In this document: positions 33,240 through 41,839 of the stretch, in pieces
Position numbering within the stretch: position 1 is the first letter of the stretch
Layout: each line of letters begins with the position of its first letter
Assembly: GCF_013314975.1 (NCBI RefSeq)
Contig: NZ_JABTYH010000021.1
Coordinates: forward strand, 16,955-80,954
Origin: Pseudarthrobacter oxydans
GTDB lineage: Bacteria; Actinomycetota; Actinomycetes; Actinomycetales; Micrococcaceae
DNA: 64,000 nt
Direction of reading: 5' to 3'
Position numbers and translations under genes: made by a program
The notes under the pieces: generated by a model
What the model was told of the DNA's origin: nothing
Databases searched by the model: none
What the model saw: the letters and a program-made list of their open reading frames with translations, nothing else

Positions 33240-34220
33240 CTAGCGGGAACCGGCCGCCCCGGTCCTCTGGTCCCGGCTCCTGCGCCGGGTCAGCGCCACG
33301 CCCACCAGGCAGACCAGGCCGCCCACCAGGCCCAGGAAGGCAGGAACCTCGCCCAGCAGGAGCCAGGAAATCAGGATGGTGGTGCCGGGCACCAGGTAGG
33401 TGGTGGCCGCCAGCTTGCCGGCGTCCACCAGCGAGAGCGCGTACGCCCATGTGGTGAAGGCAATCGCCGTGGGAAAGATTCCGAGGTAGGCCAGCCCCCA
33501 CGTTGCCGCCGGCGGCGCCGCCTGCAGTTCGCTGACCAGCTGGCCCGCGAAGGGCAGGCAGCAGAGCGCACCCACCAGGATCCCGAACCACGTGGCCTGG
33601 GCGGCAGGAAACTTGCGCAGCACCGGCTTCTGGATGATGACGCTGACGGCGGCGAGCACGGCGGCAAGGAGGCACAGCAGCACACCTGCCACGTCCGTCG
33701 TCGCGCCTTCCCCGGGCGCGGAGGACTTGGCTGATCCGAAGGCGATCAAGGCCACGCCGGCGAACGCCACCAGGCTTCCGATGATGAGCCACCGCGGGAA
33801 GCCCTCCTTGAGGAAGATGCCGGCCATGATGGCCACCAGGATGGGGTTCACGTTGATCAGCAGGGCGCTGGTGCCCGCGTCAAGCACATGCTCGGCGGCG
33901 TTCAGCGCCACGTTGTACCCGCCGAACCACATCACCCCGTAGGCCAGGATCGGCCACCACTCCCGGCCCTTGGGAAGGAGCCGGGTCTTCACCAGTTGGG
34001 GCAGCACCAGCAGGGAGAGGACGACGGCGGCAATCGCCAGCCTGCCAAGCGTCAGGGAGCCGGGGGAGAAGTGGGGGCCGATCGCCCGGATGCCCACGAA
34101 GGCGGACGCCCAGAGGACCACGGTGACCACCATGGCAGCCACCCCAAGTGCCTTGACCGGGGTTGCTGCGGTGTGGGGCGGTGCGGTGGCAGTCCGGTTG
34201 GCGGGGCTGGTTGAAGGCAT
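33240..34220 (-). CDS. EamA/DMT family transporter
   Basis: 326-residue membrane protein with ten predicted helices in two EamA repeats (about 25-160 and 180-305). Motifs include VLWASAFVGIRAIG, YNVALNAAEHVLDAGTSALLINVNPI and AYLGIFPTAIAFTTWAYAL. Drug/metabolite exporters of this family move amino acids, metabolites or drugs. The substrate is unknown. It may share a transcript with the downstream metallopeptidase. Confidence 0.9.
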   Translation of the reverse strand: MPSTSPANRTATAPPHTAATPVKALGVAAMVVTVVLWASAFVGIRAIGPHFSPGSLTLGRLAIAAVVLSLLVLPQLVKTRLLPKGREWWPILAYGVMWFGGYNVALNAAEHVLDAGTSALLINVNPILVAIMAGIFLKEGFPRWLIIGSLVAFAGVALIAFGSAKSSAPGEGATTDVAGVLLCLLAAVLAAVSVIIQKPVLRKFPAAQATWFGILVGALCCLPFAGQLVSELQAAPPAATWGLAYLGIFPTAIAFTTWAYALSLVDAGKLAATTYLVPGTTILISWLLLGEVPAFLGLVGGLVCLVGVALTRRRSRDQRTGAAGSR

Positions 34221-34309
34221 GCAGCAAATCTATCCGGCTGCAAGGGCAGCTGGCTGGCGGAAATCGGCCACGTCTGGGCAACTTCCTGCCAAAAGACTCC
34301 GCCCAGGGG

Positions 34310-35353
34310 CTATTGCGGCGCCGCCCATTCCAGCAGGCGTTCCACGGGCCACGTGGTGATGATCCGGTCCGCGGGGACGCCGTTCTTTTCCGCGCGCTCG
34401 GCACCGTACTGCAGGAAGTCGAGCTGGCCGGGTGCATGGGCATCGCTGTCGATCGAGAACAGGCAGCCGGCGTCCAGGGCGAGCTGGATCAGGGGATCCG
34501 GCGGGTCCTGGCGTTCCGGCCGAGAGTTGATCTCCACGGCGACGTTGTGTTCCGCGCACGCCGCGAACACTGCTTCTGCATCGAAGTCGGACGGCGGCCG
34601 CGTACCGCGCTGCCCCTCCACGAGGCGCCCGGTGCAGTGGCCCAGGACGTTGGTGTGCGGGTCCTGGATGCCGCCGAGCATGCGGCGGGTCATGGTCCTG
34701 CTGTCCGCGCGCAGCTTTGAATGGACGCTGGCAACCACAATGTCCAGGCGGTCAAGCAGTTCCGGGTCCTGGTCCAGTTCCCCCGATTCCAGGATGTCCA
34801 CCTCGATTCCGGCGAGCAGCCGGACCGGCCTGCCCGGCTGGCCGCCGTCGCTTGGAACGGGGCCGGAATTGATTGCCTCCACCACGTCCAGCTGCCGGAG
34901 CAGGCGTTCGGCGGAAAGCCCGTTCGCAATGGTGAGGTTGGGGGAGTGGTCTGTGAGGGCGAGGTATTCCCTTCCCAGCACCCCGGCGGCAGCCACCATC
35001 AGCTCGATGGGGGAGCCGCCGTCGGACCATTCACTGTGGCTGTGCAGGTCTCCCCGCAGCATCCCGCGGAGTTCCTCCCCTCCGGACGCCAGCGGCGCGG
35101 CACCCTTTTCCCGGAGATCCGCCAGGTACTCCGGAACCTGGCCCTCCACCGCCTGGCGGATCACCTGGTAGGTCCGGTCGCCGATGCCCTTCATCGATTT
35201 CAGCCGGCCGTTTCCGGCGCGCGCGGCCACTTCCTCCGGCGGCAGCGCGCTGATGGCCGCCGCTGCCTTGCGGAATGCCTGGACCTTGAAGGTGGCAGCG
35301 CGTCCGCGCTCCAGCCAGAAGGCGATCTCATTGAGTGCTGCTACGGCATCCAT
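34310..35353 (-). CDS. PHP domain protein with N-terminal helix-hairpin-helix (PolX-like phosphoesterase)
   Basis: 347-residue protein. N-terminal HHH/Pol-beta-like helical domain (about 1-90: FKVQAFRKAAAAIS and LKSMKGIGDRTYQVI). The PHP domain (about 95-340) has metal motifs GDLHSHSEWSDG, LTDHSPN, GIEVDIL, VASVHSK, LGHCTGR, EINSRPERQDPP and DSDAHAPGQLD. This is the architecture of histidinol-phosphatase-like and PolX-type phosphoesterases without the polymerase palm. ATG at 35353 (MDAVAALNEIAFWLERG) fits; the open frame further upstream is not credible coding. Confidence 0.88.
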   Translation of the reverse strand: MDAVAALNEIAFWLERGRAATFKVQAFRKAAAAISALPPEEVAARAGNGRLKSMKGIGDRTYQVIRQAVEGQVPEYLADLREKGAAPLASGGEELRGMLRGDLHSHSEWSDGGSPIELMVAAAGVLGREYLALTDHSPNLTIANGLSAERLLRQLDVVEAINSGPVPSDGGQPGRPVRLLAGIEVDILESGELDQDPELLDRLDIVVASVHSKLRADSRTMTRRMLGGIQDPHTNVLGHCTGRLVEGQRGTRPPSDFDAEAVFAACAEHNVAVEINSRPERQDPPDPLIQLALDAGCLFSIDSDAHAPGQLDFLQYGAERAEKNGVPADRIITTWPVERLLEWAAPQ

Positions 35354-35404
35354 TCGTCCATCTTCACCCGTCCCGCCCGCTCCGTGCCGGTGTTTTTCGC
35401 CGAT

Positions 35405-35433
35405 TTTGGATAATTCCTGCCTAGGCCCTATAG
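35405..35433 (+). promoter_or_regulatory. Promoter of the tRNA cluster
   Basis: TTGGAT (35405-35410), 17-nt spacer, TATAGT (35428-35433), about 90 nt upstream of tRNA-Glu and correctly oriented. Confidence 0.5.
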
Positions 35434-35519
35434 TTTTAGAGTCCAGTTCGGAGAAACGCAAAGGACAAAGACGGAAAGCCCAGCTTGACGCCTTTTTATT
35501 TTGTTCCGAACGGGTTCTG

Positions 35520-35592
35520 GCCCCCATCGTCTAGCGGCCTAGGACACCGCCCTTTCACGGCGGCGGCACGGGTTCGAATCCCGTTGGGGGTA
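35520..35592 (+). tRNA. tRNA-Glu (anticodon TTC)
   Basis: 73 nt fold to a complete cloverleaf: acceptor GCCCCCA with TGGGGGT, anticodon stem CCGCC/GGCGG holding loop CTTTCAC (anticodon TTC), T arm ACGGG-TTCGAAT-CCCGT, discriminator A. CCA is not encoded. Confidence 0.97.
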
Positions 35593-35683
35593 CGCAAGGA
35601 ACTGGTCAAACAGGCAGAAAATGTCTGGTAGGCTGGAAGCCTTGAAAAAAGCGGTAGAGATACCGCGGAAGCAAGAAACGCAA

Positions 35684-35757
35684 GGCCCTGTAGCGCAGTT
35701 GGTTAGCGCGCCGCCCTGTCACGGCGGAGGTCGCGGGTTCAAGTCCCGTCAGGGTCG
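35684..35757 (+). tRNA. tRNA-Asp (anticodon GTC)
   Basis: 74 nt cloverleaf: acceptor GGCCCTG with CAGGGTC, anticodon stem CCGCC/GGCGG with loop CTGTCAC (anticodon GTC), T arm GCGGG-TTCAAGT-CCCGT, discriminator G. CCA is not encoded. Confidence 0.97.
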
Positions 35758-35805
35758 CTCTGATTGTTGGAAGAGATTCCGGCTGTCATGGTGACTAGTC
35801 ACCTA

Positions 35806-35878
35806 GGCTCTGTAGCTCAGTTGGTAGAGCGTTCGACTGAAAATCGAAAGGTCACCGGATCGACGCCGGTCGGAGCCA
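35806..35878 (+). tRNA. tRNA-Phe (anticodon GAA)
   Basis: 73 nt cloverleaf: acceptor GGCTCTG with CGGAGCC (one G-U), anticodon loop TGAAAAT (anticodon GAA), discriminator A followed by a genomic CCA at 35879-35881. Last of the Glu-Asp-Phe cluster, with a terminator 10 nt downstream. Confidence 0.97.
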
Positions 35879-35887
35879 CCACTGGGA

Positions 35888-35916
35888 AGCATCAGTTCTT
35901 CGGAACTGGTGCTTTT
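35888..35916 (+). terminator. Rho-independent terminator of the tRNA cluster
   Basis: AGCATCAGTTC-TTCG-GAACTGGTGCT (11-bp stem with one wobble, UUCG tetraloop) followed by TTTT. Confidence 0.9.
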
Positions 35917-36153
35917 CTTATTTTCCGGGCCTACAGTTATAGGGCCGCACGGAGCTACGTCTCGATCCGGCATCAAAACCCCACGGGCCCGGCCATCCTC
36001 CCGCCGATGGCTTTTCAGGTTCCGTAAACTTGCAGGCTGCACCGCCGCGGACACGCGGCACCAGCACAACAAAACACCCGAACAGACGAACGTACACGAG
36101 ACGAATCTGCACAAGCAGTCTGAGCGCCTACAGCGCATAAGGAGAAACTGGGA

Positions 36154-38016
36154 ATGTCCGCCTCATCCGGCACCAGGACCATCAGCCAACCACCCGGGGA
36201 AACACCTCCCGCCGTCAAGAAGGAGGAGGAACAGCCCCCCCAAACCGACGGCCCGCAGCTCGCGCGGTGGGTCTTCTGGCCGGCAGCCGCCGTCATCATC
36301 GTTTTTGTCCTCTTTGCCACGATCTTCCCGGCGGCTGCCACCGATCTGTTCACCGCCATCCAGGGCAACGTCATTCGGTGGTTCGGCTGGTACTACGTTG
36401 CAGCCGTTGCGCTCTTCGTGGTGTTTTCACTGTGGATCGGACTCAGCCGCTACGGCGATATCAAGCTGGGCCAGGACGATGACGAGCCCGAGTTCTCGGT
36501 GGTGTCCTGGTTTGCCCTGCTCTTCGCGGCGGGCATGGGCATCGGCCTTGTCTTCTTCGGTGTGGCCGAGCCCCTGAACCACTTTGCCGCGCCCCGGCCC
36601 GGCGTCGAAGGTTCCCCGTTGGAGCTTGCCCAGCAGGCGATGACGCAGACCTATCTCCACTGGGGCCTCCACGCCTGGGCCATCTACGTCGTGGTGGGTG
36701 TATCAATCGCCTACGCCGTGCACCGCAGGAACCGCCCCATCTCCATCCGCTGGACGCTGGAGCCGCTCCTGGGCCGCAAGCGCGTTTCCGGCGGCTGGGG
36801 CAACCTGATCGACATCGTGGCCCTGGTAGGCACCCTGTTCGGCGTTGCCACCTCACTGGGCCTCGGCGTCCTGCAGATCTCCGCAGGACTTGAGCAGGCC
36901 AACATCGTCCAGGCCACCACCATGACGCAGATCGGTCTGATCCTCTGCATCATCACGCTGACCATCATTTCGGTGGTATCGGGCGTGGGCAAGGGCATGA
37001 AGTGGCTCTCCAACACCAACCTGGTCCTGGCCGCGCTGCTCATGCTGGTGGTGCTGTTCACCGGCCCCACGCTGTTCCTGCTGCGCGAGTTCGTGCAGTC
37101 GATCGGCCACTACTTCCAGAACGTCGTAGGCCTGACATTCAACACTCTCGCCTTCTCCGGCGCTGAGGGCGAGGCGTGGCAGGCAGCCTGGACCACCTTC
37201 TACTGGGGCTGGTGGATCTCCTGGGCGCCGTTCGTGGGCATCTTCATCGCCCGCATTTCCAAGGGCCGCACCGTCCGCCAGTTCGTGGCCGGCGTCCTCC
37301 TGGTACCCACCGCCATGGGCTTCCTGTGGTTCTCCGTCCTGGGCGGCGCCGCCATCCACCGCGAACTGTTCGGCAGCGGCGGGCTCATCGGCGACGACGG
37401 CACCGTGGACACCGAGGGCTCACTGTTCAACCTGCTGGGCAGCCTGCCCGGCGGGGTTGTCCTTACCGTGGGTGCAATCCTCCTGATCGCCATCTTCTTC
37501 ATCACGTCGGCGGACTCCGGTGCGCTGGTGATGGGCATGATCTCCACCGGCGGCGACGTGGAACCCAGGAACTGGCTGCGCATCTTCTGGGCGCTGGCCG
37601 CCGCGGCCGTTGCCATCGCCCTGCTCCTGGCCAATGGACTGCAGGCGATCCAGACCGCCGCCATCCTCACCGCCGTGCCCTTCAGCGTGGTGATCATCCT
37701 GATGTGCATCTCCACGGCCAAGGCCTTCCACCGGGAACACGAGACCCTGATGCGCGCACAGCGCAAGCTGGCCCGCGACCAGATGGCGGCCCATGTCACG
37801 GAGCAGGTCCAGGACTCCATGCATGACTCCGTCCAGGAGCATTACCAGGAGCACGTGGCCGAACAGATCCACGACTCTGTCCAGGAGCACTACCAGGAGC
37901 ACCTGGCGGACCAGGTGCAGGACCAGGTCAGCGAAGCCGTGGAGGCGCAGCTGAGCGAACGCCTGGCCGCAGGCGAGGCCGCGGACCCGGCGCCGGGAGG
38001 ACAATCCAGGACGTAG
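36154..38016 (+). CDS. BCCT family betaine/choline/carnitine transporter
   Basis: 620-residue membrane transporter with about 12 helices. The Na+/substrate motif is AAGMGIGLVFFGVAEPLNHF, and the aromatic betaine box is TFYWGWWISWAPFVGIFIARISKGRTVR in two adjoining parts. An extended hydrophilic N-terminus (1-35) precedes TM1. The C-terminal cytosolic tail of about 90 residues is rich in His, Gln and Glu and includes a 16-residue tandem repeat. It imports compatible solutes, and BCCT tails often sense osmotic or ionic change. AAGGAGA precedes the ATG. A terminator follows. Confidence 0.94.
   Translation: MSASSGTRTISQPPGETPPAVKKEEEQPPQTDGPQLARWVFWPAAAVIIVFVLFATIFPAAATDLFTAIQGNVIRWFGWYYVAAVALFVVFSLWIGLSRYGDIKLGQDDDEPEFSVVSWFALLFAAGMGIGLVFFGVAEPLNHFAAPRPGVEGSPLELAQQAMTQTYLHWGLHAWAIYVVVGVSIAYAVHRRNRPISIRWTLEPLLGRKRVSGGWGNLIDIVALVGTLFGVATSLGLGVLQISAGLEQANIVQATTMTQIGLILCIITLTIISVVSGVGKGMKWLSNTNLVLAALLMLVVLFTGPTLFLLREFVQSIGHYFQNVVGLTFNTLAFSGAEGEAWQAAWTTFYWGWWISWAPFVGIFIARISKGRTVRQFVAGVLLVPTAMGFLWFSVLGGAAIHRELFGSGGLIGDDGTVDTEGSLFNLLGSLPGGVVLTVGAILLIAIFFITSADSGALVMGMISTGGDVEPRNWLRIFWALAAAAVAIALLLANGLQAIQTAAILTAVPFSVVIILMCISTAKAFHREHETLMRAQRKLARDQMAAHVTEQVQDSMHDSVQEHYQEHVAEQIHDSVQEHYQEHLADQVQDQVSEAVEAQLSERLAAGEAADPAPGGQSRT
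37819..37914 (+). repeat. 48-nt tandem repeat in the BCCT transporter tail
   Basis: Two 48-nt units starting at 37819 and 37867 encode MHDSVQEHYQEHVAEQ and IHDSVQEHYQEHLADQ (residues 556-587), differing at three of 16 residues. Confidence 0.85.
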
Positions 38017-38050
38017 TCAAAGCACCGGACGTAGCCGGTTCCGGCCCCTC

Positions 38051-38090
38051 AGGGAGGCACCAGTCCAGCCGGACGGGTGCCTCCCTTTTT
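38051..38090 (+). terminator. Rho-independent terminator after the BCCT gene
   Basis: An 11-bp stem AGGGAGGCACC (38051-38061) with GGTGCCTCCCT (38076-38086), then a run of T. Confidence 0.9.
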
Positions 38091-38208
38091 GTGCCCGGGC
38101 ACCGGACCGGAGCCCGGGCAAGAGGTGGCATTTCTCACCTTTGCACCCCCTCGAAGGCAACATTTGATCTCGGCGGAAGGTTGTGGCACGCGCGCGTTAG
38201 GGGTTAGG

Positions 38209-38222
38209 TGTAAGCGCTTGCG
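38209..38222. promoter_or_regulatory. LacI-family operator upstream of levansucrase
   Basis: TGTAAGCGCTTGCG contains the perfect palindrome AAGCGCTT (38212-38219) with CG at the centre, the hallmark of LacI/GalR operators. It lies about 260 nt before the levansucrase ATG. The rest of 38091-38481 shows no gene. Confidence 0.65.
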
Positions 38223-38481
38223 CAAAATCGGCTCAGCCCCGGAAAGGGGTGATGAAACCTGGTTTGATCTCTCCCTCGGAGGCTGCTTACGGTGGAGCCA
38301 CGGCCAGGAAAGCACCACAGTTCCGGGCCTCTTCTACGGGGACCACCCAACCCCGTTTTCCCCTTGATACAACGGCGTCCCCGATGACGCCTGCCGTGTC
38401 GCCGGGGGCCGCCGGAGTTCGAAGGGCATGGGCATCCGCCCGTCTTCCACGAATAGTTTCAACTCCGCGAGAAGAGCAACA

Positions 38482-40077
38482 ATGCACAAGCACCCCCAAT
38501 CACCCCGGATGCTGCGGTGGCGCCCCGCCGCCGCAGCACTGGCCACAGCCGTTGCTGCCTCGGCCTTCCTGGCCGTTCCCTCAGCCCAGGCCAACGAGCC
38601 GGCCGATCCGCCGGCCGCCGAGCAGATGCCGGCGCCCACCCCCGGTTTCCCCCTCCCCACGGAACACACGCAGGAAGCCTTCGACCCGGCGTCGGACTTC
38701 ACCTCCAAGTGGACCCGCGCCGACGCCAAGCAGATCATGGCGCAGAGCGACCCCACTGTTGCCCCTGGCGAGAACTCCATGAGCCCGGACGTCACCATGC
38801 CGGAGATCCCCGAGGATTTCCCCACCATGAACGAGGACGTGTGGGTCTGGGACACCTGGTCACTCACCGACGAAAACGCGAACCAGATCAGCTACAAGGG
38901 CTGGGACGTCATCTTCTCGCTCGTTGCTGACCGCCACGCCGGCTATGGCTTCGACCAGCGCCACTGGAACGCCCGCATCGGCTACTTCTTCCGCAAGACC
39001 AACGCCGACCCGGCCAAGGACAAATGGAACTACGGCGGCCACGTCTTCGCCGATGGTGCGTCCATCGGCAACACCGAATGGTCCGGCTCCACCCGCCTGA
39101 TGCAGGGCAACCACGTGAACGTGTTCTACACGGCCACCACGTTCTACGACATTGCCGAACGGAACGCAGGCGGCGGCGGCATCGCCCCGGATGCGTCCAT
39201 CGCCAAGGCCCTGGGCAAGATCCATGCAGACGAGAATGGCGTCACGTTCGACGGCTTCGAGCACACCAACCTGCTTGAGCCTGACGGAAAGATGTACCAG
39301 ACCAAGCAACAGAACCCGGGCTTCGCCTTCCGCGACCCCTACACCTTTGCCGACCCTGCCCACCCCGGCAAGACCTTCATGGTCTTCGAAGGCAACACCG
39401 GCGGCACGCGCGGCGAGTACGAGTGCAAGCCCGAAGACCTCGGTTACCGCCCCGGCGATGCCAATGCCGAGTCCGTTGACGAGGTCAACAGCAGCGGAGC
39501 CTACTACCAGACAGCGAACGTGGGCCTGGCAGTTGCAGACAACAAGGACCTGACCAAGTGGTCCTTCCTGCCGCCGATCCTCTCAGCCAACTGCGTGAAC
39601 GACCAGACCGAGCGTCCGCAGATCTTCATCCAGAATGAGGGCGGCAAGAACAAGTACTACCTGTTCACCATCAGCCACCAGTTCACGTACGCCGCCGGCA
39701 TGCGCGGCCCGGACGGCGTCTACGGCTTCGTCGGCGACGGCGTCCGCTCGGACTACCAGCCGATGAACAACAGCGGCCTGGCCCTGGGCTCGCCCACGGA
39801 CCTGAACCTGCCGTCGGAGTCCCCTGAGGCACCCACCCCGAACCAGAACGGCCGCCAGTTCCAGGCGTACTCCCACTACGTGCAGCCCGGCGGGCTGGTC
39901 CAGTCGTTCATCGACAACGTGAACGGCGTACGCGGCGGCTCGCTGTCACCCACCGTGAAGATCAACTTCCGGGACGGCATCTCGCAGGTGGACCGCAGCT
40001 TCGGCCAGGACGGCCTTGGCCCGTTCGGCTACCTGCCCACCAACCTCCGCGTTGGCGGCGAGGGCCACTACAAGTAA
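38482..40077 (+). CDS. Levansucrase (glycoside hydrolase family 68), secreted
   Basis: 531-residue secreted enzyme that cleaves sucrose and builds levan or fructo-oligosaccharides. The signal peptide (1-37) ends in PSAQA. GH68 catalytic triad: nucleophile Asp124 in WVWDTW, stabiliser Asp285 in AFRDPYTF, and acid/base Glu377 in NDQTERPQIF. NTEWSGST also matches the family. The ATG at 38482 is preferred because the signal sequence starts there. An ATG at 38428 in frame would add 18 residues. A LacI-type operator upstream links it to sugar regulation. Confidence 0.94.
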   Translation: MHKHPQSPRMLRWRPAAAALATAVAASAFLAVPSAQANEPADPPAAEQMPAPTPGFPLPTEHTQEAFDPASDFTSKWTRADAKQIMAQSDPTVAPGENSMSPDVTMPEIPEDFPTMNEDVWVWDTWSLTDENANQISYKGWDVIFSLVADRHAGYGFDQRHWNARIGYFFRKTNADPAKDKWNYGGHVFADGASIGNTEWSGSTRLMQGNHVNVFYTATTFYDIAERNAGGGGIAPDASIAKALGKIHADENGVTFDGFEHTNLLEPDGKMYQTKQQNPGFAFRDPYTFADPAHPGKTFMVFEGNTGGTRGEYECKPEDLGYRPGDANAESVDEVNSSGAYYQTANVGLAVADNKDLTKWSFLPPILSANCVNDQTERPQIFIQNEGGKNKYYLFTISHQFTYAAGMRGPDGVYGFVGDGVRSDYQPMNNSGLALGSPTDLNLPSESPEAPTPNQNGRQFQAYSHYVQPGGLVQSFIDNVNGVRGGSLSPTVKINFRDGISQVDRSFGQDGLGPFGYLPTNLRVGGEGHYK

Positions 40078-40107
40078 ATCCGACTGCCCTTGAGTGCAGT
40101 CCAGCTA

Positions 40108-40144
40108 CAGGCAGGGACGTCCGGATCACGGGCGCCCCTGCCTG
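40108..40144 (+). terminator. Hairpin terminator after levansucrase
   Basis: CAGGCAGGG (40108-40116) pairs with CCCTGCCTG (40136-40144) about 30 nt after the stop, before the Asp23 operon. No U-run. Confidence 0.55.
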
Positions 40145-40201
40145 CTGCCGTTAAGGCACCGCCGGGGATAGGGTGGGGATCAACAGAAGGGGGAGTGCCT
40201 G

Positions 40202-40669
40202 ATGGAATACCAGAACCCACAACCCAGCCAGGGGCTACAGCAGCGTGCCGCGCCGGTTCCCGTACCCGGCCGGACCGTTATTTCCGAGACAGCCGTCGCC
40301 AAGGTGGCGGGCATAGCAGCCCGTTCCGTCCCCGGTGTCTATTCTTTGGGCTCTGTCCCGTCACGCGCACTGGGCGCCATCCGCGACGCCGTTGGCAGCT
40401 CCGACCATGCCGCCGGGGTGCGGGCCGAAGTCGGCGAAACGCAGGTTGCCGTGGACATCAGCCTTGTGGCCAGCTACGGGACACCGCTCCACTCGCTCGC
40501 CAACCAGGTCCGCGCCGCTGTCTACCGGGCGGTGGAGGAACTCGTGGGGCTGCAGGTGATCGAAGTTAACGTTGAAATCACTGACGTCTACATTCCGCCT
40601 CCGGTCAAACCCGCCGTTTCCGGACCGGCTGACGTTTCCGGCAGTGCCGGAAGGGAGGCGCTGCTGTGA
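40202..40669 (+). CDS. Asp23/Gls24 family envelope stress protein
   Basis: 155-residue protein with the Asp23 core about residues 25-130: TVISETAVAKVAGIAARSVPGVYSLG, then VDISLVASYGTPLHSLANQVR and LQVIEVNVEITDVYIPP. Family members localise to the cell envelope through a membrane partner (AmaP). First gene of a five-gene overlapping operon. The next gene overlaps by GTGA. Confidence 0.9.
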   Translation: MEYQNPQPSQGLQQRAAPVPVPGRTVISETAVAKVAGIAARSVPGVYSLGSVPSRALGAIRDAVGSSDHAAGVRAEVGETQVAVDISLVASYGTPLHSLANQVRAAVYRAVEELVGLQVIEVNVEITDVYIPPPVKPAVSGPADVSGSAGREALL

Positions 40670-40857
40670 ACCTCACCGTGGCCGGCGCAGCAATGGGCGC
40701 GTTCGTCGCCTTCATGTCCCTCCAGTTCGGGCTATGGGGCTTCCTGGTCTCCCTCCTTTTCATGGCCATCGGGGCACTGCTGGGCCGGGCCGCCGAAGGG
40801 AAGCTGGACCTGCGCGGGGTCCTGGACGCCATCATCGGCCGGCGCTCGTCCTCATGA
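40666..40857 (+). CDS. Small membrane protein of the Asp23 operon (DUF2273-like)
   Basis: 63-residue protein with two membrane segments (about 5-24 and 27-44) and a short basic end RGVLDAIIGRRSS, resembling the DUF2273 proteins encoded beside asp23/amaP. GTG start overlaps the previous stop and its stop overlaps the next ATG, so it is translationally coupled on both sides. Confidence 0.82.
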   Translation: MNLTVAGAAMGAFVAFMSLQFGLWGFLVSLLFMAIGALLGRAAEGKLDLRGVLDAIIGRRSSS

Positions 40858-41234
40858 GCTCCACAGCCCCGGCCGTCCGGGGCCAAGAGCTGAGCGGCCA
40901 CAACCGCATCAGTACCCAGGCCCTGACAAGCCTCGCCAAAGCCGCAGCAGCCCAATTCCTCGGCGTGGAAGCCGACGACGTCCGCGCTGACTGGTCGGAC
41001 GACGACGGCATGCTGGCGCTGTCCCTCGTCGCGCCCATCAGCATGCCCCCGCTGAGGGCGGTGGTCCTGGATCCCTCGCGCGTCGCGGGAACAGGAGGTT
41101 CCATTTGGGACCGGACCGTCAGGGCAAAGGCGGGAATCCTTGCCACGGTGGCGGAGCTTAGCGGTTCCGGGTTGAGCCGCGTGGACATCAGGATCACCGG
41201 GGCAAAGATCAGTGAAGGAGGGCGCGTGCGATGA
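40854..41234 (+). CDS. Asp23-operon protein, probable divergent Asp23-like domain
   Basis: 126-residue soluble protein. RISTQALTSLAKAAAAQFLGVEADDVRADW followed later by LSRVDIRITGAKI echoes the alpha/beta layout of Asp23/Gls24 (the first run is shown in two stretches of the same segment). No membrane span is present. It starts at ATGA overlap and ends overlapping the next gene. Identity as a second, diverged Asp23-like subunit is inference from fold-like pattern and operon position. Confidence 0.65.
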   Translation: MSSTAPAVRGQELSGHNRISTQALTSLAKAAAAQFLGVEADDVRADWSDDDGMLALSLVAPISMPPLRAVVLDPSRVAGTGGSIWDRTVRAKAGILATVAELSGSGLSRVDIRITGAKISEGGRVR

Positions 41235-41839
41235 GCCGCCGCGTTGAGGGCCAGGGCCCGGACATGGACCGGATACTGCGCCGTGAAACCCGGTCATCGC
41301 GTGCTGTGGTGGCCACCGCAGCCGCCGTCCTGGTCATGGTCCTTGCGGCCTACGGACTCCTCGAAGCAGCAGTCCATGCCATAGGGCAACCGGCCTGGCT
41401 GATCGAGCCGCAGGTGGCAGCAGAGCGCCTGGTTGCGCTGCCGGCGGGAATCCCTCCCTTGCTGCTGGGCGCCATTGGAGCGGTACTGGCAATGGCCGGC
41501 CTGGTCTTCCTCCTTAATGGGATTCTGCCCGGACGCCGCGCCCGCCACCTTATGGGTGGCGGCAGGGACGCCGCAGGCCCGGCCGTTGTGGTGGACGATG
41601 AAGTCATTGCGTCCTCGCTGGCACGGCGTGCCCGCCTTGCTGCAAACGTCACGCCGGAACAGGTCATGGTGGTGGTCTCAAGGCGGCAGGTAGTGGTGAA
41701 CGTCCGGCCCACCTCCGGCGTGCCTGTGAACCAGGACGCGGTCCTCGCGGCAGTCCGGAGCGAAGTGGATGCCATGGCGCTGGATCCCTTGCCCGAGGTG
41801 CGGGTGAACGTGGCAACCTCCGGAGTGATCGGCGCATGA
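41231..41839 (+). CDS. Membrane protein of the Asp23 operon (DUF6286-like)
   Basis: 202-residue protein: N-terminal basic region (1-25), two transmembrane helices (about 26-47 and 75-98), then a soluble alpha/beta C-terminal domain (about 120-200) with SLARRARLAANVTPEQVMVV and MALDPLPEVRVNVATSGV. Conserved position and layout match the DUF6286 proteins of actinobacterial Asp23 clusters. ATGA overlaps at both ends. Confidence 0.78.
   Translation: MSRRVEGQGPDMDRILRRETRSSRAVVATAAAVLVMVLAAYGLLEAAVHAIGQPAWLIEPQVAAERLVALPAGIPPLLLGAIGAVLAMAGLVFLLNGILPGRRARHLMGGGRDAAGPAVVVDDEVIASSLARRARLAANVTPEQVMVVVSRRQVVVNVRPTSGVPVNQDAVLAAVRSEVDAMALDPLPEVRVNVATSGVIGA

Noticed and set aside
32604..33734. 376-aa plus-strand ORF opposite CDF, metallopeptidase and EamA genes
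   Set aside because: Spans three real genes and has shadow-like composition.
35593..35683. Possible extra promoter between tRNA-Glu and tRNA-Asp
   Set aside because: No -35/-10 pair with acceptable spacing; cotranscription from the upstream promoter suffices.
35520..35881. tRNA cluster as a genomic-island attachment site
   Set aside because: No integrase and no repeated tRNA 3' end was found downstream within the window.
35917..36153. Riboswitch in the long leader of the BCCT transporter
   Set aside because: No recognisable conserved riboswitch core or expression platform was seen; only unstructured A/C-rich leader.
37819..37914. CRISPR-like or mobile repeat
   Set aside because: The two units lie in frame in a transporter tail with no spacers; it is a coding duplication.
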